A stretch of DNA of 64,000 nt from Bacillota bacterium (GTDB lineage: Bacteria; Bacillota; JADQBR01): NCBI GenBank assembly GCA_016278515.1, contig JADQBR010000032.1:45015-109014 (forward strand), in the 5' to 3' direction. Under the pieces are notes generated by a model, which made no database searches, had not been told where the DNA came from, and saw only the letters and a list, made by a program, of their open reading frames with translations. Made by a program: the position numbers and the translations under genes. The number at the start of each line of letters is the position of its first letter. Positions within the stretch are counted from its first letter, which is position 1. Of this stretch, positions 17,444 to 26,312 are shown piece by piece.

Positions 17444-17758
17444 ATGCTATCTTGGTTTGCCGTAATATTTGGCGCGTTAATTCTCGGTGTTTTTATTGGC
17501 TATAAAAAATTACTACCTGAAAAATATTTACATTGGTCCGAAAAAATTACTTTCTGCGGATTAGCCCTGCTCTTATGGACTATGGGGGCTCAAATAGGTG
17601 CTGAGAGGGACATCCTTCGGCAGTTGAACGTCTTAGGTGTTCAGGCATTTATACTGGCTGCAAGTAGTGTTTTAATCAGTGTTTTGTCAGTATATCAATT
17701 ACAAAAACTCCTCAAACCCCGACAAAGGGGCCATGAAAATATAGGTGAAAACCAATGA
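17444..17758 (+). CDS. LysO-type exporter, N-terminal subunit
   Basis: A 104-residue membrane protein with three hydrophobic helices, corresponding to the N-terminal third of the LysO/YbjE (DUF340) lysine exporter; the conserved LLLWTMGAQIGAERDIL segment is typical. LysO is a single protein of about 300 residues in many bacteria; here it is two genes. The ATG at 17444 is 15 bases from the strong AAAGGAGGT, so an unusual upstream start cannot be excluded. Its stop overlaps the next gene as ATGA, implying coupled translation and a joint complex. Lysine is the known substrate for E. coli LysO; specificity here is inferred. Confidence 0.8.
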   Translation: MLSWFAVIFGALILGVFIGYKKLLPEKYLHWSEKITFCGLALLLWTMGAQIGAERDILRQLNVLGVQAFILAASSVLISVLSVYQLQKLLKPRQRGHENIGENQ

Positions 17759-18348
17759 CATGGATAGTCATTATTACTGTCACATTAGGGGTTGTATCTG
17801 GCATCTATTTGCCTTATAACATGATAGTAAAACTAGAACCTTTAACCACTCTTGCCCTTGGCCTTCTACTGATTGGGATAGGTATAGATTTAGGCAGCGA
17901 TAAAAACACTTGGCAAAACTTGAAAAAACTAGGCTGGCGTATCCTATACATTCCCGTCGCAATTGCCATAGGAAGTATTATCGGTACCTCCTTAAGCGGA
18001 TTTCTTATCGGTATTCCCTTAAATGAAGCTGCTGCCATTGGCGCAGGTTTTGGTTGGTACAGTCTATCCGGTGTCCTGTTGACTAAAATTTACCATGTGG
18101 AAACAGGCACCTTAGCATTCTTAACTAATGTTTTCCGAGAAATTATAGCGCTGCTTATTATACCTATAGTTGCACAAAGACTTGGTTTTCTGGCCGGTAT
18201 TGCACCCGGGGGGGCAACGGCTATGGATACAACTCTTCCATTGATTGCCAAAAGCACAGATAGTGATACCGCCGCAATCGCCTTTGTCAGTGGTTTAGTG
18301 CTGTCGACATTGGTTCCAATATTAGTACCTCTGCTTATCCAACTATAA
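17755..18348 (+). CDS. LysO-type exporter, C-terminal subunit
   Basis: A 197-residue membrane protein with about five helices, matching the C-terminal part of LysO/DUF340 exporters: LLLIGIGIDLGSD near residue 40 and GAGFGWYSLSGVLLTKIY near residue 95 are diagnostic. It begins at the ATGA overlap with the N-terminal half. Together the two would export lysine or a related diamino acid. The split is probably stable, since both halves are intact. Confidence 0.85.
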   Translation: MTWIVIITVTLGVVSGIYLPYNMIVKLEPLTTLALGLLLIGIGIDLGSDKNTWQNLKKLGWRILYIPVAIAIGSIIGTSLSGFLIGIPLNEAAAIGAGFGWYSLSGVLLTKIYHVETGTLAFLTNVFREIIALLIIPIVAQRLGFLAGIAPGGATAMDTTLPLIAKSTDSDTAAIAFVSGLVLSTLVPILVPLLIQL

Positions 18349-18433
18349 AGCGAAACCTATAGCTAGTATGTCCACTTCCCTTAACTGAAGCCTGGGTATT
18401 ACTGCTGGTTAGCTATCGGATAAATAAATGTTG

Positions 18434-19051
18434 CTAATTATATTGGCAGTATTTATTTAAAGTACATAGATCGCAAAAAGGTTTTCTAGCTTTACAAACA
18501 TTCCTTCCATGATAAATAAACCAATGGTGTGCCTCGGACAATTTCTCTTTGGGTATGACCTTTTCTAAATCTCTTTCCGTAGCCAGCGGGGTGGAACCTT
18601 TGGAAATTCCCAGGCGATGAGCTACCCTGAAAACATGGGTATCCACCGCAATGGCAGGCTTGTTAAAGGCGTTACTTAAAATAACATTAGCTGTCTTTCG
18701 ACCAACTCCGGGAAGACCCATCAATTCTTCTTCCGTTTCGGGCACTTTCCCATTATAATGCTGGATGATTATCTTAGATGTTTTAACTATGTTCTTACTT
18801 TTGTTTCTATACAAACCGCAGCTTTTTATCCAAGGCGCCAATTCTTCAGGTGTCAATTGAGCAAATGCCTGGGCATCAGGAATTTCTTTGAACAACAGGC
18901 GGGTCACTTGATTGACCCTTTTATCAGTGCACTGAGCGGACAAGATAGTTGCCACCAGTAACTGAAATGATGTTTCATAATTTAAAGTGGTAACAGCATT
19001 CGGGTATTCCTTTGCTAGCAGTTCAAGAACCTTATCCATACTGTCGGTCAT
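18434..19051 (-). CDS. nth: Endonuclease III (DNA glycosylase/AP lyase)
   Basis: A 205-residue base-excision repair enzyme that removes oxidised pyrimidines. The helix-hairpin-helix GLPGVGRKTANVIL carries the catalytic Lys near residue 118, the catalytic Asp is in VDTHVFRVAHRLG near 138, and the C-terminal [4Fe-4S] loop has the exact C-x6-C-x2-C-x5-C spacing. It overlaps the upstream methyltransferase gene by 4 bases and is co-transcribed with it. Confidence 0.96.
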   Translation of the reverse strand: MTDSMDKVLELLAKEYPNAVTTLNYETSFQLLVATILSAQCTDKRVNQVTRLLFKEIPDAQAFAQLTPEELAPWIKSCGLYRNKSKNIVKTSKIIIQHYNGKVPETEEELMGLPGVGRKTANVILSNAFNKPAIAVDTHVFRVAHRLGISKGSTPLATERDLEKVIPKEKLSEAHHWFIYHGRNVCKARKPFCDLCTLNKYCQYN

Positions 19052-19767
19052 ATCTTTTTCGCAACCACAATTGTCGCCGGAGTGTCTGCCTCATGAAGCC
19101 GTCCATCAAAACTTCCATATCCCTCCAGCACATTAAAACCACTATCTGTAAGCAAACTTCTCAACCGCCCGATCAAAAGCGGTCGCAGCGGCACAGCACT
19201 ACTGAATGTACCCTCCCTAGTCTTGAGGACTGTACGAAAGTCTACTAAACCGTCTTCTATAAAGTCATAATATCGTTCAAAAACAATACCAGACTTAGCT
19301 CTGTTAATAGTAGGCAGCTGGGTTACATGAAACTTAAGTATTCGGTCATAGTTAACCGTCTGTATTACTAGTGTCCCCCATCTTTCCAATTTACTGTTCA
19401 CTGTTGCTAAAGCCTGCATCATATCTTGGTCAGTTAACAAATGAACAAAAGAATTACCGAGGCAAAATGCTCCATCATAGGGGGAGTCAATTCCTTCCAA
19501 TGTGCGCATATCTCCTTGAATAAACTGTATAGCTAGATCCTTTGTAGGTTTTTGTTTGGCAATACTTATCATATTACTGCTCAGGTCTACCCCTGTTACA
19601 TCATAACCTTTTCTTCCTAATTCCAACGAGTAGTTACCTGAGCCGCAAGCAATATCTAAGAGAGATTTTGGAACACTACCAATATTATCAACCAAAAAAT
19701 CTACCGTCACTTCACTAACAGGAAATATCTCATCATAATATTTGCTTAGTTGATTATAAAAATCCAT
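19048..19767 (-). CDS. Class I SAM-dependent methyltransferase
   Basis: A 239-residue Rossmann methyltransferase with SAM motif I LLDIACGSGNYSLEL near residue 38 and acidic post-I GVDLSSNM. The C-terminal half carries a beta insertion seen in methyltransferases of the Methyltransf_25 type. The substrate is unknown. The ATG at 19767 follows GAGGGGG. The stop overlaps nth. Confidence 0.85.
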   Translation of the reverse strand: MDFYNQLSKYYDEIFPVSEVTVDFLVDNIGSVPKSLLDIACGSGNYSLELGRKGYDVTGVDLSSNMISIAKQKPTKDLAIQFIQGDMRTLEGIDSPYDGAFCLGNSFVHLLTDQDMMQALATVNSKLERWGTLVIQTVNYDRILKFHVTQLPTINRAKSGIVFERYYDFIEDGLVDFRTVLKTREGTFSSAVPLRPLLIGRLRSLLTDSGFNVLEGYGSFDGRLHEADTPATIVVAKKI

Positions 19768-19980
19768 TTTATACCCCCTCGGTGTGGTTATTTTTTATTC
19801 AAGTTATCCCTACCCATCATTTTCCTTGTAACACCATTATACCAAACAGTATCCGCGTGGCAATTAGTTGCAGCTAACTAACTCTTTTTTTCAATACCAC
19901 TGATGGGATGTAAAACAAGTTCCCTTCTTTACATAATTATGGCCTATGTTCCATAACATATCTTTAGAGGGGGTGAACTA

Positions 19981-20073
19981 TTGACAGCCAGTAGAAACTT
20001 GCGATTGATACATATCGCATCATTTCTTACATCCAAGAAATATAATAAAAATCTTCTCACTGTGCTTCAATAA
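19981..20073 (+). CDS. Possible 30-residue small protein
   Basis: A TTG start with GAGGGGGTG 6 bases upstream opens a 30-codon frame ending at 20073, and a strong hairpin follows at 20096. The product is basic (MTASRNLRLIHIASFLTSKK at the start) and not recognised. The 400-base stretch 19768-20167 otherwise holds only that hairpin. A TTGACA overlaps the start codon, so this could also be promoter sequence. Confidence 0.3.
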   Translation: MTASRNLRLIHIASFLTSKKYNKNLLTVLQ

Positions 20074-20095
20074 GAGAAAATCAAGTCTTCTGTTG

Positions 20096-20128
20096 TATAA
20101 AGGACCGTAGTTACTACGGCCCTTTATA
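20096..20128. terminator. Hairpin terminator
   Basis: Arms TATAAAGG-A-CCGTAG (20096-20110) and CTACGG-C-CCTTTATA (20114-20128) pair with one internal mismatch around a TTA loop. It would end the small frame at 19981 and the CmpB-type gene converging from the right. Confidence 0.7.
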
Positions 20129-20167
20129 CTATACAAAAATATAATAATATACGCATGAAAGGAGAGT

Positions 20168-20638
20168 TTATTTTAACCCAATCATGCGAGATGCGGCTAG
20201 ATAGTTATGAATCTTCTCCCAAATCAATCCCCCTGCAAACCAAACCGGAGCATAGTCCAGCCTTATCAACCCATTAATCTGGTATGGAGTTTTGGAAGCA
20301 TAGTTCCAAGGAACCGTTCCAATTAGCTGCATTATAACCCAGCCTGAAAAATACTCTATTACCCATATTAAAAACAACCATATAATTCCCCGAACATACC
20401 AATGGTACTCTCTTATATAACTATAGACGGGTTCAAAAAAAACAGCACAGCCGTAAATAGGAAACATCCATAAATAACTATGCCCCGAAAGAGTCCAGTC
20501 ACCCGTCAATAGTGATCCTAAACCGGTCCAGATTAATTCAGTTATCCATCCCAAAAACCCGTAGAAAACAAATCTTTGCCACATAAACCTTATAATTCCC
20601 ATTATTGAACGATTTATTTGGCCGCAAAAGCATAACAT
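20168..20638 (-). CDS. CmpB-type putative ABC transporter permease (integral membrane protein)
   Basis: A protein of up to 156 residues with four hydrophobic segments, resembling the ABC_trans_CmpB family of small clostridial membrane proteins (FYGFLGWITELIW near residue 26, SLWMFPIYG-like segment near 56, and a C-terminal aromatic region). The family name notwithstanding, no transport role is established. The ATG at 20638 has a weak AGGT; an ATG 12 codons later is possible. It stands alone, divergent from the small gene at 20680. Confidence 0.65.
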   Translation of the reverse strand: MLCFCGQINRSIMGIIRFMWQRFVFYGFLGWITELIWTGLGSLLTGDWTLSGHSYLWMFPIYGCAVFFEPVYSYIREYHWYVRGIIWLFLIWVIEYFSGWVIMQLIGTVPWNYASKTPYQINGLIRLDYAPVWFAGGLIWEKIHNYLAASRMIGLK

Positions 20639-20679
20639 ACCTATTTGCTGTTAAACTATACACTAAAGGAGGCAGCAAT

Positions 20680-20799
20680 ATGAATAAACAAAAAAAAGAA
20701 CAAAGACCGAAACCTTATAAAATGGAAGTTGGAGAGATATATGTTGAGCCCAGACTTAAAAGCAAAAAAGAGTTAAAAGAATTATCCAAAGAAAAATAA
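20680..20799 (+). CDS. Small basic protein (39 residues)
   Basis: The ATG at 20680 follows a perfect AAAGGAGG by 8 bases; the frame ends at 20799 and is followed at once by a rho-independent terminator. The product is lysine-rich with a central KMEVGEIYVEPR and is not recognised. A longer frame from 20605 lacks a ribosome binding site. Strong signals at both ends support a real gene. Confidence 0.7.
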   Translation: MNKQKKEQRPKPYKMEVGEIYVEPRLKSKKELKELSKEK

Positions 20800-20806
20800 A
20801 TAAAGA

Positions 20807-20851
20807 GCCAAACCTATAGGTCACCGCATTCAGGTTTGGCCTTCTTTCTTT
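20807..20851 (+). terminator. Rho-independent terminator
   Basis: Arms GCCAAACCT (20807-20815) and AGGTTTGGC (20832-20840), followed by CTTCTTTCTTT, lie directly after the 39-residue gene and run up to the stop of the convergent small gene. Confidence 0.8.
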
Positions 20852-20988
20852 CATTTAGTCCATTTACGTTTTTCCTTATTTGACGTAACCCCGGCATCTT
20901 CTCCAGTAATCTTATCTCCACCAAAAGACTGACCGTACTGATCCAAACGAGCCGGCTTACTTCGAGGGTTTTTTCTATTTTTAGTCAT
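20851..20988 (-). CDS. Small basic hydrophilic protein (45 residues)
   Basis: An ATG at 20988 with AGGAG 9 bases upstream opens a 45-codon frame that stops at 20851. The protein is rich in Lys, Arg, Gly and Asp (MTKNRKNPRSKPARLDQYGQ at the start) and has no hydrophobic segment. Size, charge and a Gly-Gly core recall minor small acid-soluble spore proteins, but I cannot match a named family. It converges on the terminator at 20807-20851. Confidence 0.6.
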   Translation of the reverse strand: MTKNRKNPRSKPARLDQYGQSFGGDKITGEDAGVTSNKEKRKWTK

Positions 20989-21000
20989 CACAATCATCTC

Positions 21001-21957
21001 CTATGTCTTCTTAATAACCACCTTATTAGCATAGTCTGCCGTTATAGATTGTTTCTTATCCTTAGAAGAAAAATGAATTGTCCCCCAAACTCCCAGTATA
21101 ATAAGTATCGCTCCTAATCCCTGGTACCAAAAAAAATTTTCTTTTAAAATAAGTACCCCAGCCAAAATAGATATTAGCGTAGTCAAATTTGTAAAGACCG
21201 CCGCTTGAGACGCCTGAATGTGTGCTAAACTAAAGTTTAATAATAAAAACGCCAGTACCGAAGATAAAATCGCCAAATATAATATGGCACTATAAGCTCT
21301 AACATCCAGCAACACAGTAATATATCTATTAAAGGAGACATTAGTGGCCAAAGCCTGTGTAATCCCTAGTACGTTAAAAACAACAGCACCCACCCACATC
21401 ATAATATACGTAATTTCCAATGGCTTAAATTCTAAAGAATTTTTTCTTGACAAAATATTATAGACCCCAGCGGCAAAAGCTGCCCCTAATAATATTAGTG
21501 TGCCGATCAATTGATTTTCTCCCCCCAAAGACCCTTGGTAAAAAACTATTAAAAAAACGCCGGAAACAGATACACAAATAAAGAACCATTGGGCTTTTGT
21601 CGGGTACTCTTTAAGAAAGATCGCCCCTAGAACGGCTGAAACCACAGGCACCACTGCTATCATCATACCTGCCTGACTGGCTGAAGTTAACTTAACGCCG
21701 ACATTTTCACAAATGAAGTATAAAAATGGCTGAAAAGCTGCTAAGATGAATAATTTCTTCACCGGTTTACCAGCAAAATCTATTTTAACAAATCCAGCTA
21801 ATTTTAACATCGTTAGCAACAGCGCCGCACCAGCAAACCTAAAACCAAGTAGCTGAAACGGCGTTAAAACCTGGAGTGCCTCCTTAGTAAACATGAAAGA
21901 AAACCCAAAAATAATGGAAACAGCCAAGCTGGCAAGATACGGTAAGTAAAATGGCAA
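21001..21957 (-). CDS. DMT-superfamily transporter (two EamA domains)
   Basis: About 318 residues with ten predicted membrane helices in two EamA repeats: the first with GFSFMFTKEALQVLTPFQLLGFRF, the second ending in LGAILIILGVWGTI. DMT proteins of this type export amino acids or other metabolites; the substrate is not predictable. The start is probably the TTG at 21957, 6 bases after AAAGGACGG; the TTG at 21990 has no ribosome binding site. Only 12 bases separate its stop from the small gene at 20988, so the two may be one transcript. Confidence 0.88.
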   Translation of the reverse strand: MPFYLPYLASLAVSIIFGFSFMFTKEALQVLTPFQLLGFRFAGAALLLTMLKLAGFVKIDFAGKPVKKLFILAAFQPFLYFICENVGVKLTSASQAGMMIAVVPVVSAVLGAIFLKEYPTKAQWFFICVSVSGVFLIVFYQGSLGGENQLIGTLILLGAAFAAGVYNILSRKNSLEFKPLEITYIMMWVGAVVFNVLGITQALATNVSFNRYITVLLDVRAYSAILYLAILSSVLAFLLLNFSLAHIQASQAAVFTNLTTLISILAGVLILKENFFWYQGLGAILIILGVWGTIHFSSKDKKQSITADYANKVVIKKT

Positions 21958-22102
21958 ATTAATCCGTCCTTTGCAAAAAGTGATATTCAAACAGAATAAT
22001 TATAACACTTTAAAACAGAGATTTGATATCTTTTCAAACAATCTCTTAGGAGGAATTCTTCATTATTTATTTAATATAGACATAAGATAAGTAGGTGATA
22101 GA

Positions 22103-23923
22103 ATGAAACCTAAAAAAAGTATCTGTTTTGTGGCCAACCATGAATCCACCTCCAAAGTAATTGCTAATGAAATAAATCAATACCTTGGGGATTATCTGGA
22201 AGTAAAAAGATGGAGTCTCCAAAACTTGGAGATACCGCCAGACTGCTCGAACTGCGATATCTATGTTGCTTCCAGCAATACTGCCCTAAACAAGATACGG
22301 TACCTCTTACCTAAAAACAAAAAAATCCTTATTGCAGACAGAGCCCTTAATACACAAAATCTGGACAAAATATTGGAATTAAGTCCCGACACCAAAATAT
22401 TAATAGTAGCAAATTCACAAGAAACGGTCGAGTTAGCCATGAACTTGCTAAAAAAAGTTGGCGTAGACTACTTAGATTACTTTCCTTATTACCCTGGTAT
22501 TGACACTAAGAATTTACAGGAAATCGAAATTGCGGTAACAACCGGTCTTTCCCACTTGGTACCTCCTTTTGTGGAGAAAACCATTGATCTTGGCGCAAAG
22601 GGATTTGACCTTTCGACCTACGTTGAAATAATACTTGAAACTGACTTGCCTAAAGTTTTAATTAATAAAATATCCCAGAAATATATTAAAGAAATATTTA
22701 ATCTCACTATTCGCAGACAGCATGTAGCCCAACTAAACAATAATTTAAAAAGAAGCTTAGAAGTTATGATAGATACGGTTGATGAAGCGATTTTGGCTAT
22801 CAACGAACAAAAAGAAATTATGTTTATTAACTCCGCTCTGGAGAAATTATTGAAAATTGAAAAATCATCTACAATCGGAAAACCATTGGATGAAGTTTTC
22901 CCGCAGCTTGACATTAGTGAAGCTTTTACTGACAGCATCTCAATAGTTCAGCAAATAGACAACAATTATTATGTTTTAGCTGCAAACCCTATTAAAAGCG
23001 TTGAAGAATTAATACAAGGAGTAATTGCCACTTTAAAACCTGTTGGTAAAGTAAGAGAGATGGAAACTAAAGTGCGCCGCGAACTAAAAAAACAAGGAAA
23101 CATCGCTAAATATACATTTGGTGATATTATTACTAAATCGAACAAGCTGAAAAAAATAACCGAGTTAGCTAAGCTTTTTGCAAAGAATGAACTTAATGTA
23201 TTAATCGAAGGTGAAAGCGGCACAGGAAAAGAACTATATGCCCAAGCCATTCATAACGCCTCCGCTCGAAAAAATGAGGCTTTTGTTGCTGTTAACTTTG
23301 CCGCCTTACCAGAAAACTTATTGGAAAGCGAACTTTTCGGCTATGAAGACGGAGCTTTTACCGGTGCGAAGAAAGGTGGAAAACCCGGGCTATTTGAAGA
23401 GGCCCATAACGGCACTATTTTCTTGGATGAAATTGGCGACGGCTCTTTAGAAGTTCAGAAAAAACTATTACGAGTCTTAGAAGAACGCGAAGTGCGAAGA
23501 GTTGGCGGTAGGACCCTAACTCCTATTAATGTCAGGGTAATTGCTGCAACCAATCAAAACCTTGAAAAATTAGTTGAACAAGCTGGTTTCCGCAGTGACC
23601 TATTTTACCGTCTCTGCACATTACATCTAGGTATTACTCCCCTCAGAGAAAGAAAAGAAGATATTTTGATTTTAATAAATTATTTTGCACAAAAACTTTG
23701 TCAAAGAAATCTAGCATTAGATGAAAAAGTTAAAGCCTTTCTCTTAAACCATTCCTGGCCAGGGAATATTCGAGAACTGGAAAATGTCGTTGAATACATG
23801 TGCTGTATTATACCTGAAAGCCAACAGGCGACCTTACATGACTTACCATTATACCTGACTAGAAAACAAACATTAAAAAGCAAAAATGAACTAGTGTCTA
23901 TTAATCAAAGTAACTTTGATTAA
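22103..23923 (+). CDS. Sigma-54-dependent activator, truncated by an in-frame TAA
   Basis: The 606-residue reading frame has an N-terminal PrpR-like sensor (1-205), a PAS domain (about 215-318) and an AAA+ sigma-54 domain (about 338-570) with Walker A GESGTGKE (370-377), GAFTGA (417-422), Walker [11 protein letters not shown] (437-446) and RDLFYRL-type sensor segment SDLFYRL. The DNA-binding end expected after residue 600 is missing, but the same frame stays open for another 90 codons after the TAA at 23921-23923 and reads as a helical, winged-helix-like tail. The gene is therefore a single-codon interruption of a 697-residue regulator. It lies beside the TTT/hydro-lyase cluster carrying -24/-12 promoters and is its likely activator. 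Confidence 0.9.
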   Translation: MKPKKSICFVANHESTSKVIANEINQYLGDYLEVKRWSLQNLEIPPDCSNCDIYVASSNTALNKIRYLLPKNKKILIADRALNTQNLDKILELSPDTKILIVANSQETVELAMNLLKKVGVDYLDYFPYYPGIDTKNLQEIEIAVTTGLSHLVPPFVEKTIDLGAKGFDLSTYVEIILETDLPKVLINKISQKYIKEIFNLTIRRQHVAQLNNNLKRSLEVMIDTVDEAILAINEQKEIMFINSALEKLLKIEKSSTIGKPLDEVFPQLDISEAFTDSISIVQQIDNNYYVLAANPIKSVEELIQGVIATLKPVGKVREMETKVRRELKKQGNIAKYTFGDIITKSNKLKKITELAKLFAKNELNVLIEGESGTGKELYAQAIHNASARKNEAFVAVNFAALPENLLESELFGYEDGAFTGAKKGGKPGLFEEAHNGTIFLDEIGDGSLEVQKKLLRVLEEREVRRVGGRTLTPINVRVIAATNQNLEKLVEQAGFRSDLFYRLCTLHLGITPLRERKEDILILINYFAQKLCQRNLALDEKVKAFLLNHSWPGNIRELENVVEYMCCIIPESQQATLHDLPLYLTRKQTLKSKNELVSINQSNFD

Positions 23924-24196
23924 GCCATAGAGGAATTATCTGACCAAAAAATATTACAGCTCGTCTCCCTAATACTGAAAGAATTGCAAAAAAATACCGT
24001 TCTTAATAAGGGTTTAGGTAGAAGTTCCTTATTAAAACAGTTAATTAACTCTGGCGTAACCGATTTGCCCGATCATAAACTAAGAAGCTTAATTAATATG
24101 CTCACCGATTTAAATTTTGTTCAGTCAGGAAAAACAAAACAAGGCACAAAAATTACCTCTCTAGGCACTAGCTTCTTAGATTATCTCGAACAATGA
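23924..24196 (+). pseudogene. In-frame C-terminal remainder of the sigma-54 activator
   Basis: Ninety sense codons in the same frame as the regulator follow its TAA with no further stop until 24196. The sequence (ELSDQKILQLVSLILKEL, then SLINMLTDLNFVQSG and GTKITSLGTSFLDYLE) looks like a compact DNA-binding or winged-helix domain. No frameshift is present, so the interruption is one nonsense codon that is recent, read through, or a sequencing error. An internal TTG at 23984 has no clear ribosome binding site. Confidence 0.75.
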
Positions 24197-24229
24197 CATT
24201 ATTATAAAGTAAGTAGAAACTCATCTTGT

Positions 24230-25753
24230 CTAGACTTTGGCATTATTATCGTCAGCAATAGAATCCATATCTACGGGTTTCTTCATGTTCTGGTAGACTG
24301 TTGCAATAAAAGCAACAACTGCTAGAACTATTAAAGTTGTACTGAGTCCGGAAGTGAACAGCCCGCCTATCCAATCTCCTTTAGAAATTAAGAGTGCCCG
24401 CCTTAAATTCGCCTCCATAATAAAACCTAATACGAAACCCAATACCGTTGCAGTGTATGGAACTCCAAATTTTTTCATCATGTAACCTAATAATCCAAAA
24501 ATAAAAGTAACAAAAATATCAAAAGTATCTGCACTAAATGCATAAGCGCCAGTAAAAACTAAAGCGATAATACACGCAAATAAAATCGGTTTTGATATAC
24601 TGGTAATCTTGATAGCCAGTTTCACAATAAAATACCCCATTATAAATAAACAGATGTTGGCTACTATTAATGCAACGAAAAATGCATATGGTATTTCGGG
24701 GCTCCTTTGGAATAGCAAGGGACCGGGCTGTATATTAAAGATCATCAACGCGCCAAGCATTATTGCGGTTGAATTAGATCCCGGGATACCCAGAGCAAGC
24801 AGTGGAACCAATGCTCCCCCTGTTACAGCATTATTAGAAGCTTCGGGAGCTGCAACACCTTTTAAGTTGCCCGTTCCAAAAGTATGTCCATCCTTAGACC
24901 ATCTTTTCACTTCGCTATATGCTACGAAGCACGCTGTAGATGCCCCAACACCGGGCATAGCTCCTATTACAACACCAATCAAACCTGAGAAAAAGGCAGT
25001 TGGCAAGAAAGTCTTAATAATTGCCCAGCTAGGCAATCTGGTATCTACATTGCTCTGAATACTAAATTTAGCGTCACCGGTTAACTCTTCCGCTTGCAAT
25101 ACAAGTTCCGATATTGCAAATAGGCCCATCATAACCGATATCAGTTCGAAACCATCTGCAATGTTAATAAGACCCATGGTATAGCGGGGAATACCGTTCA
25201 TAGGGTCATAGCCAATTGACGCTATGAAAACACCGATAGCACCGGCTAGAATTCCCTTAAAAACATTTCTACCTCCCAAAGAACAGACAAGCGTCAACCC
25301 ACAAGCAGCCAGTCCGAAGTATTCTGCCGGGCCAAATTTGATTGCTATTGATGCTAATGGCACTGCAATAAAAATCAATATTACGGCACTTAATAGTCCT
25401 CCGAGTGTAGATGAAATTAAGGAAGTGCCCAACGCTATTCCGGACTTACCCTGTTTATGAAGAGGATAACCATCCAGAGAAGTTACTGCAGCAGCGGTGG
25501 TACCTGGAGTACCTATCAAAATTGCTGGAATAGAACCGCCATATTCTCCTCCACAATAAACACCTATCAGCATCATAATAGCATTTGTAGGCTCCATGCC
25601 CCAGGTAAACGGAAGCAAAAGGGCCATAGCTATGGTTGCATTTATCCCGGGAATCATGCCGCCAATAATTCCCCAAAGCACCCCAAATGCAATAGCCGCT
25701 AGAGAAGCAATATTGAAGACATTATCTGCCCCAGCCAATAAATTTTCTAACAA
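24230..25753 (-). CDS. Tripartite tricarboxylate transporter, large permease (TctA family), set 2
   Basis: A 507-residue polytopic membrane protein of the TctA family. The signature loops GGMIPGINATIAMALLLPF near residue 30 and GAMPGVGASTACFVAY near residue 260 are present. It is the last gene of the hydro-lyase cluster and works with TctB (13 bases upstream) and the binding protein TctC. The start is a TTG at 25753, 8 bases after GGGGG. It is clearly diverged from the set 1 TctA at 3994, so the two operons carry different transporters rather than a recent duplicate. Confidence 0.93.
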   Translation of the reverse strand: MLENLLAGADNVFNIASLAAIAFGVLWGIIGGMIPGINATIAMALLLPFTWGMEPTNAIMMLIGVYCGGEYGGSIPAILIGTPGTTAAAVTSLDGYPLHKQGKSGIALGTSLISSTLGGLLSAVILIFIAVPLASIAIKFGPAEYFGLAACGLTLVCSLGGRNVFKGILAGAIGVFIASIGYDPMNGIPRYTMGLINIADGFELISVMMGLFAISELVLQAEELTGDAKFSIQSNVDTRLPSWAIIKTFLPTAFFSGLIGVVIGAMPGVGASTACFVAYSEVKRWSKDGHTFGTGNLKGVAAPEASNNAVTGGALVPLLALGIPGSNSTAIMLGALMIFNIQPGPLLFQRSPEIPYAFFVALIVANICLFIMGYFIVKLAIKITSISKPILFACIIALVFTGAYAFSADTFDIFVTFIFGLLGYMMKKFGVPYTATVLGFVLGFIMEANLRRALLISKGDWIGGLFTSGLSTTLIVLAVVAFIATVYQNMKKPVDMDSIADDNNAKV

Positions 25754-25765
25754 TTCAGTTACCCC

Positions 25766-26254
25766 CTACCCTAAAAAGAAGTCTAATAAGCCTAATGGCA
25801 ACTTAACCTGTAAGCCAAATCTAAAAACTATAAATAAGATGCCAGTCATTAATGTGCTCACCCTTACAATCCGTTTCAAGTCTCTTACCTGCACTACCCA
25901 GAGTAAGGATCCAATAAGAAGCGGAGTTAAAATAATGTACCCGATAATGTCCATCAGAAATGCATAAGCTATGCTAATTATCGAAACATATGCAACAGCT
26001 TTATATTGACTCACAAAATCCGAAAAGCTTCTAGATTGTCCCTTTTCTGTTACCTTGTTTGCATAGTAGGCACCCGCAAGATGAACAATGCCCATTGCAA
26101 TTATGATAAAGGCCATTAAATTGGGTAAGGCAGTTGGGCCTGCCGGATCAATTGACACTTTCACTTGTTCTTCCAGTTGCGCAGATTGCAGCAAAATAAA
26201 AATGCCAAATAAGATAGCAGCGACTGCGACAATGTAGTCATTTCGTTTAAACAC
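25766..26254 (-). CDS. Tripartite tricarboxylate transporter, small permease (TctB family), set 2
   Basis: A 162-residue TctB-type protein with four hydrophobic helices, one at the N-terminus (VAVAAILFGIFILLQSA) and three in the second half. It completes the membrane part of the second TTT transporter. The start is a GTG at 26254 with AGGAGG 8 bases upstream. A perfect hairpin lies between its start and the TctC stop. Confidence 0.88.
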   Translation of the reverse strand: MFKRNDYIVAVAAILFGIFILLQSAQLEEQVKVSIDPAGPTALPNLMAFIIIAMGIVHLAGAYYANKVTEKGQSRSFSDFVSQYKAVAYVSIISIAYAFLMDIIGYIILTPLLIGSLLWVVQVRDLKRIVRVSTLMTGILFIVFRFGLQVKLPLGLLDFFLG

Positions 26255-26282
26255 TTGGGTCGCCTCCTTTAGTTGAAGGTGA

Positions 26283-26303
26283 GGCGGGATATAATATCCC
26301 GCC
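26283..26303 (-). terminator. Intercistronic hairpin after tctC (set 2)
   Basis: Perfect 9-base arms GGCGGGATA and TATCCCGCC around a three-base loop, between the TctC and TctB genes. On the minus strand there is no T-run after it, so it is more likely an RNA-stabilising or attenuating stem than a full terminator. The set 1 operon has a hairpin at the same functional position. Confidence 0.65.
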
Positions 26304-26312
26304 TATTTTGTA

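Noticed and set aside
19857..19871. TGGCAATTAGTTGCA as a fourth sigma-54 promoter
   Set aside because: GG and GC are 9 rather than 10 bases apart, a spacing that normally abolishes sigma-54 promoters, and no convincing gene follows at the right distance.
23984..24196. Independent 70-residue gene downstream of the sigma-54 activator
   Set aside because: It is in the same frame as the activator, lacks a ribosome binding site at its TTG, and reads as the continuation of that protein.
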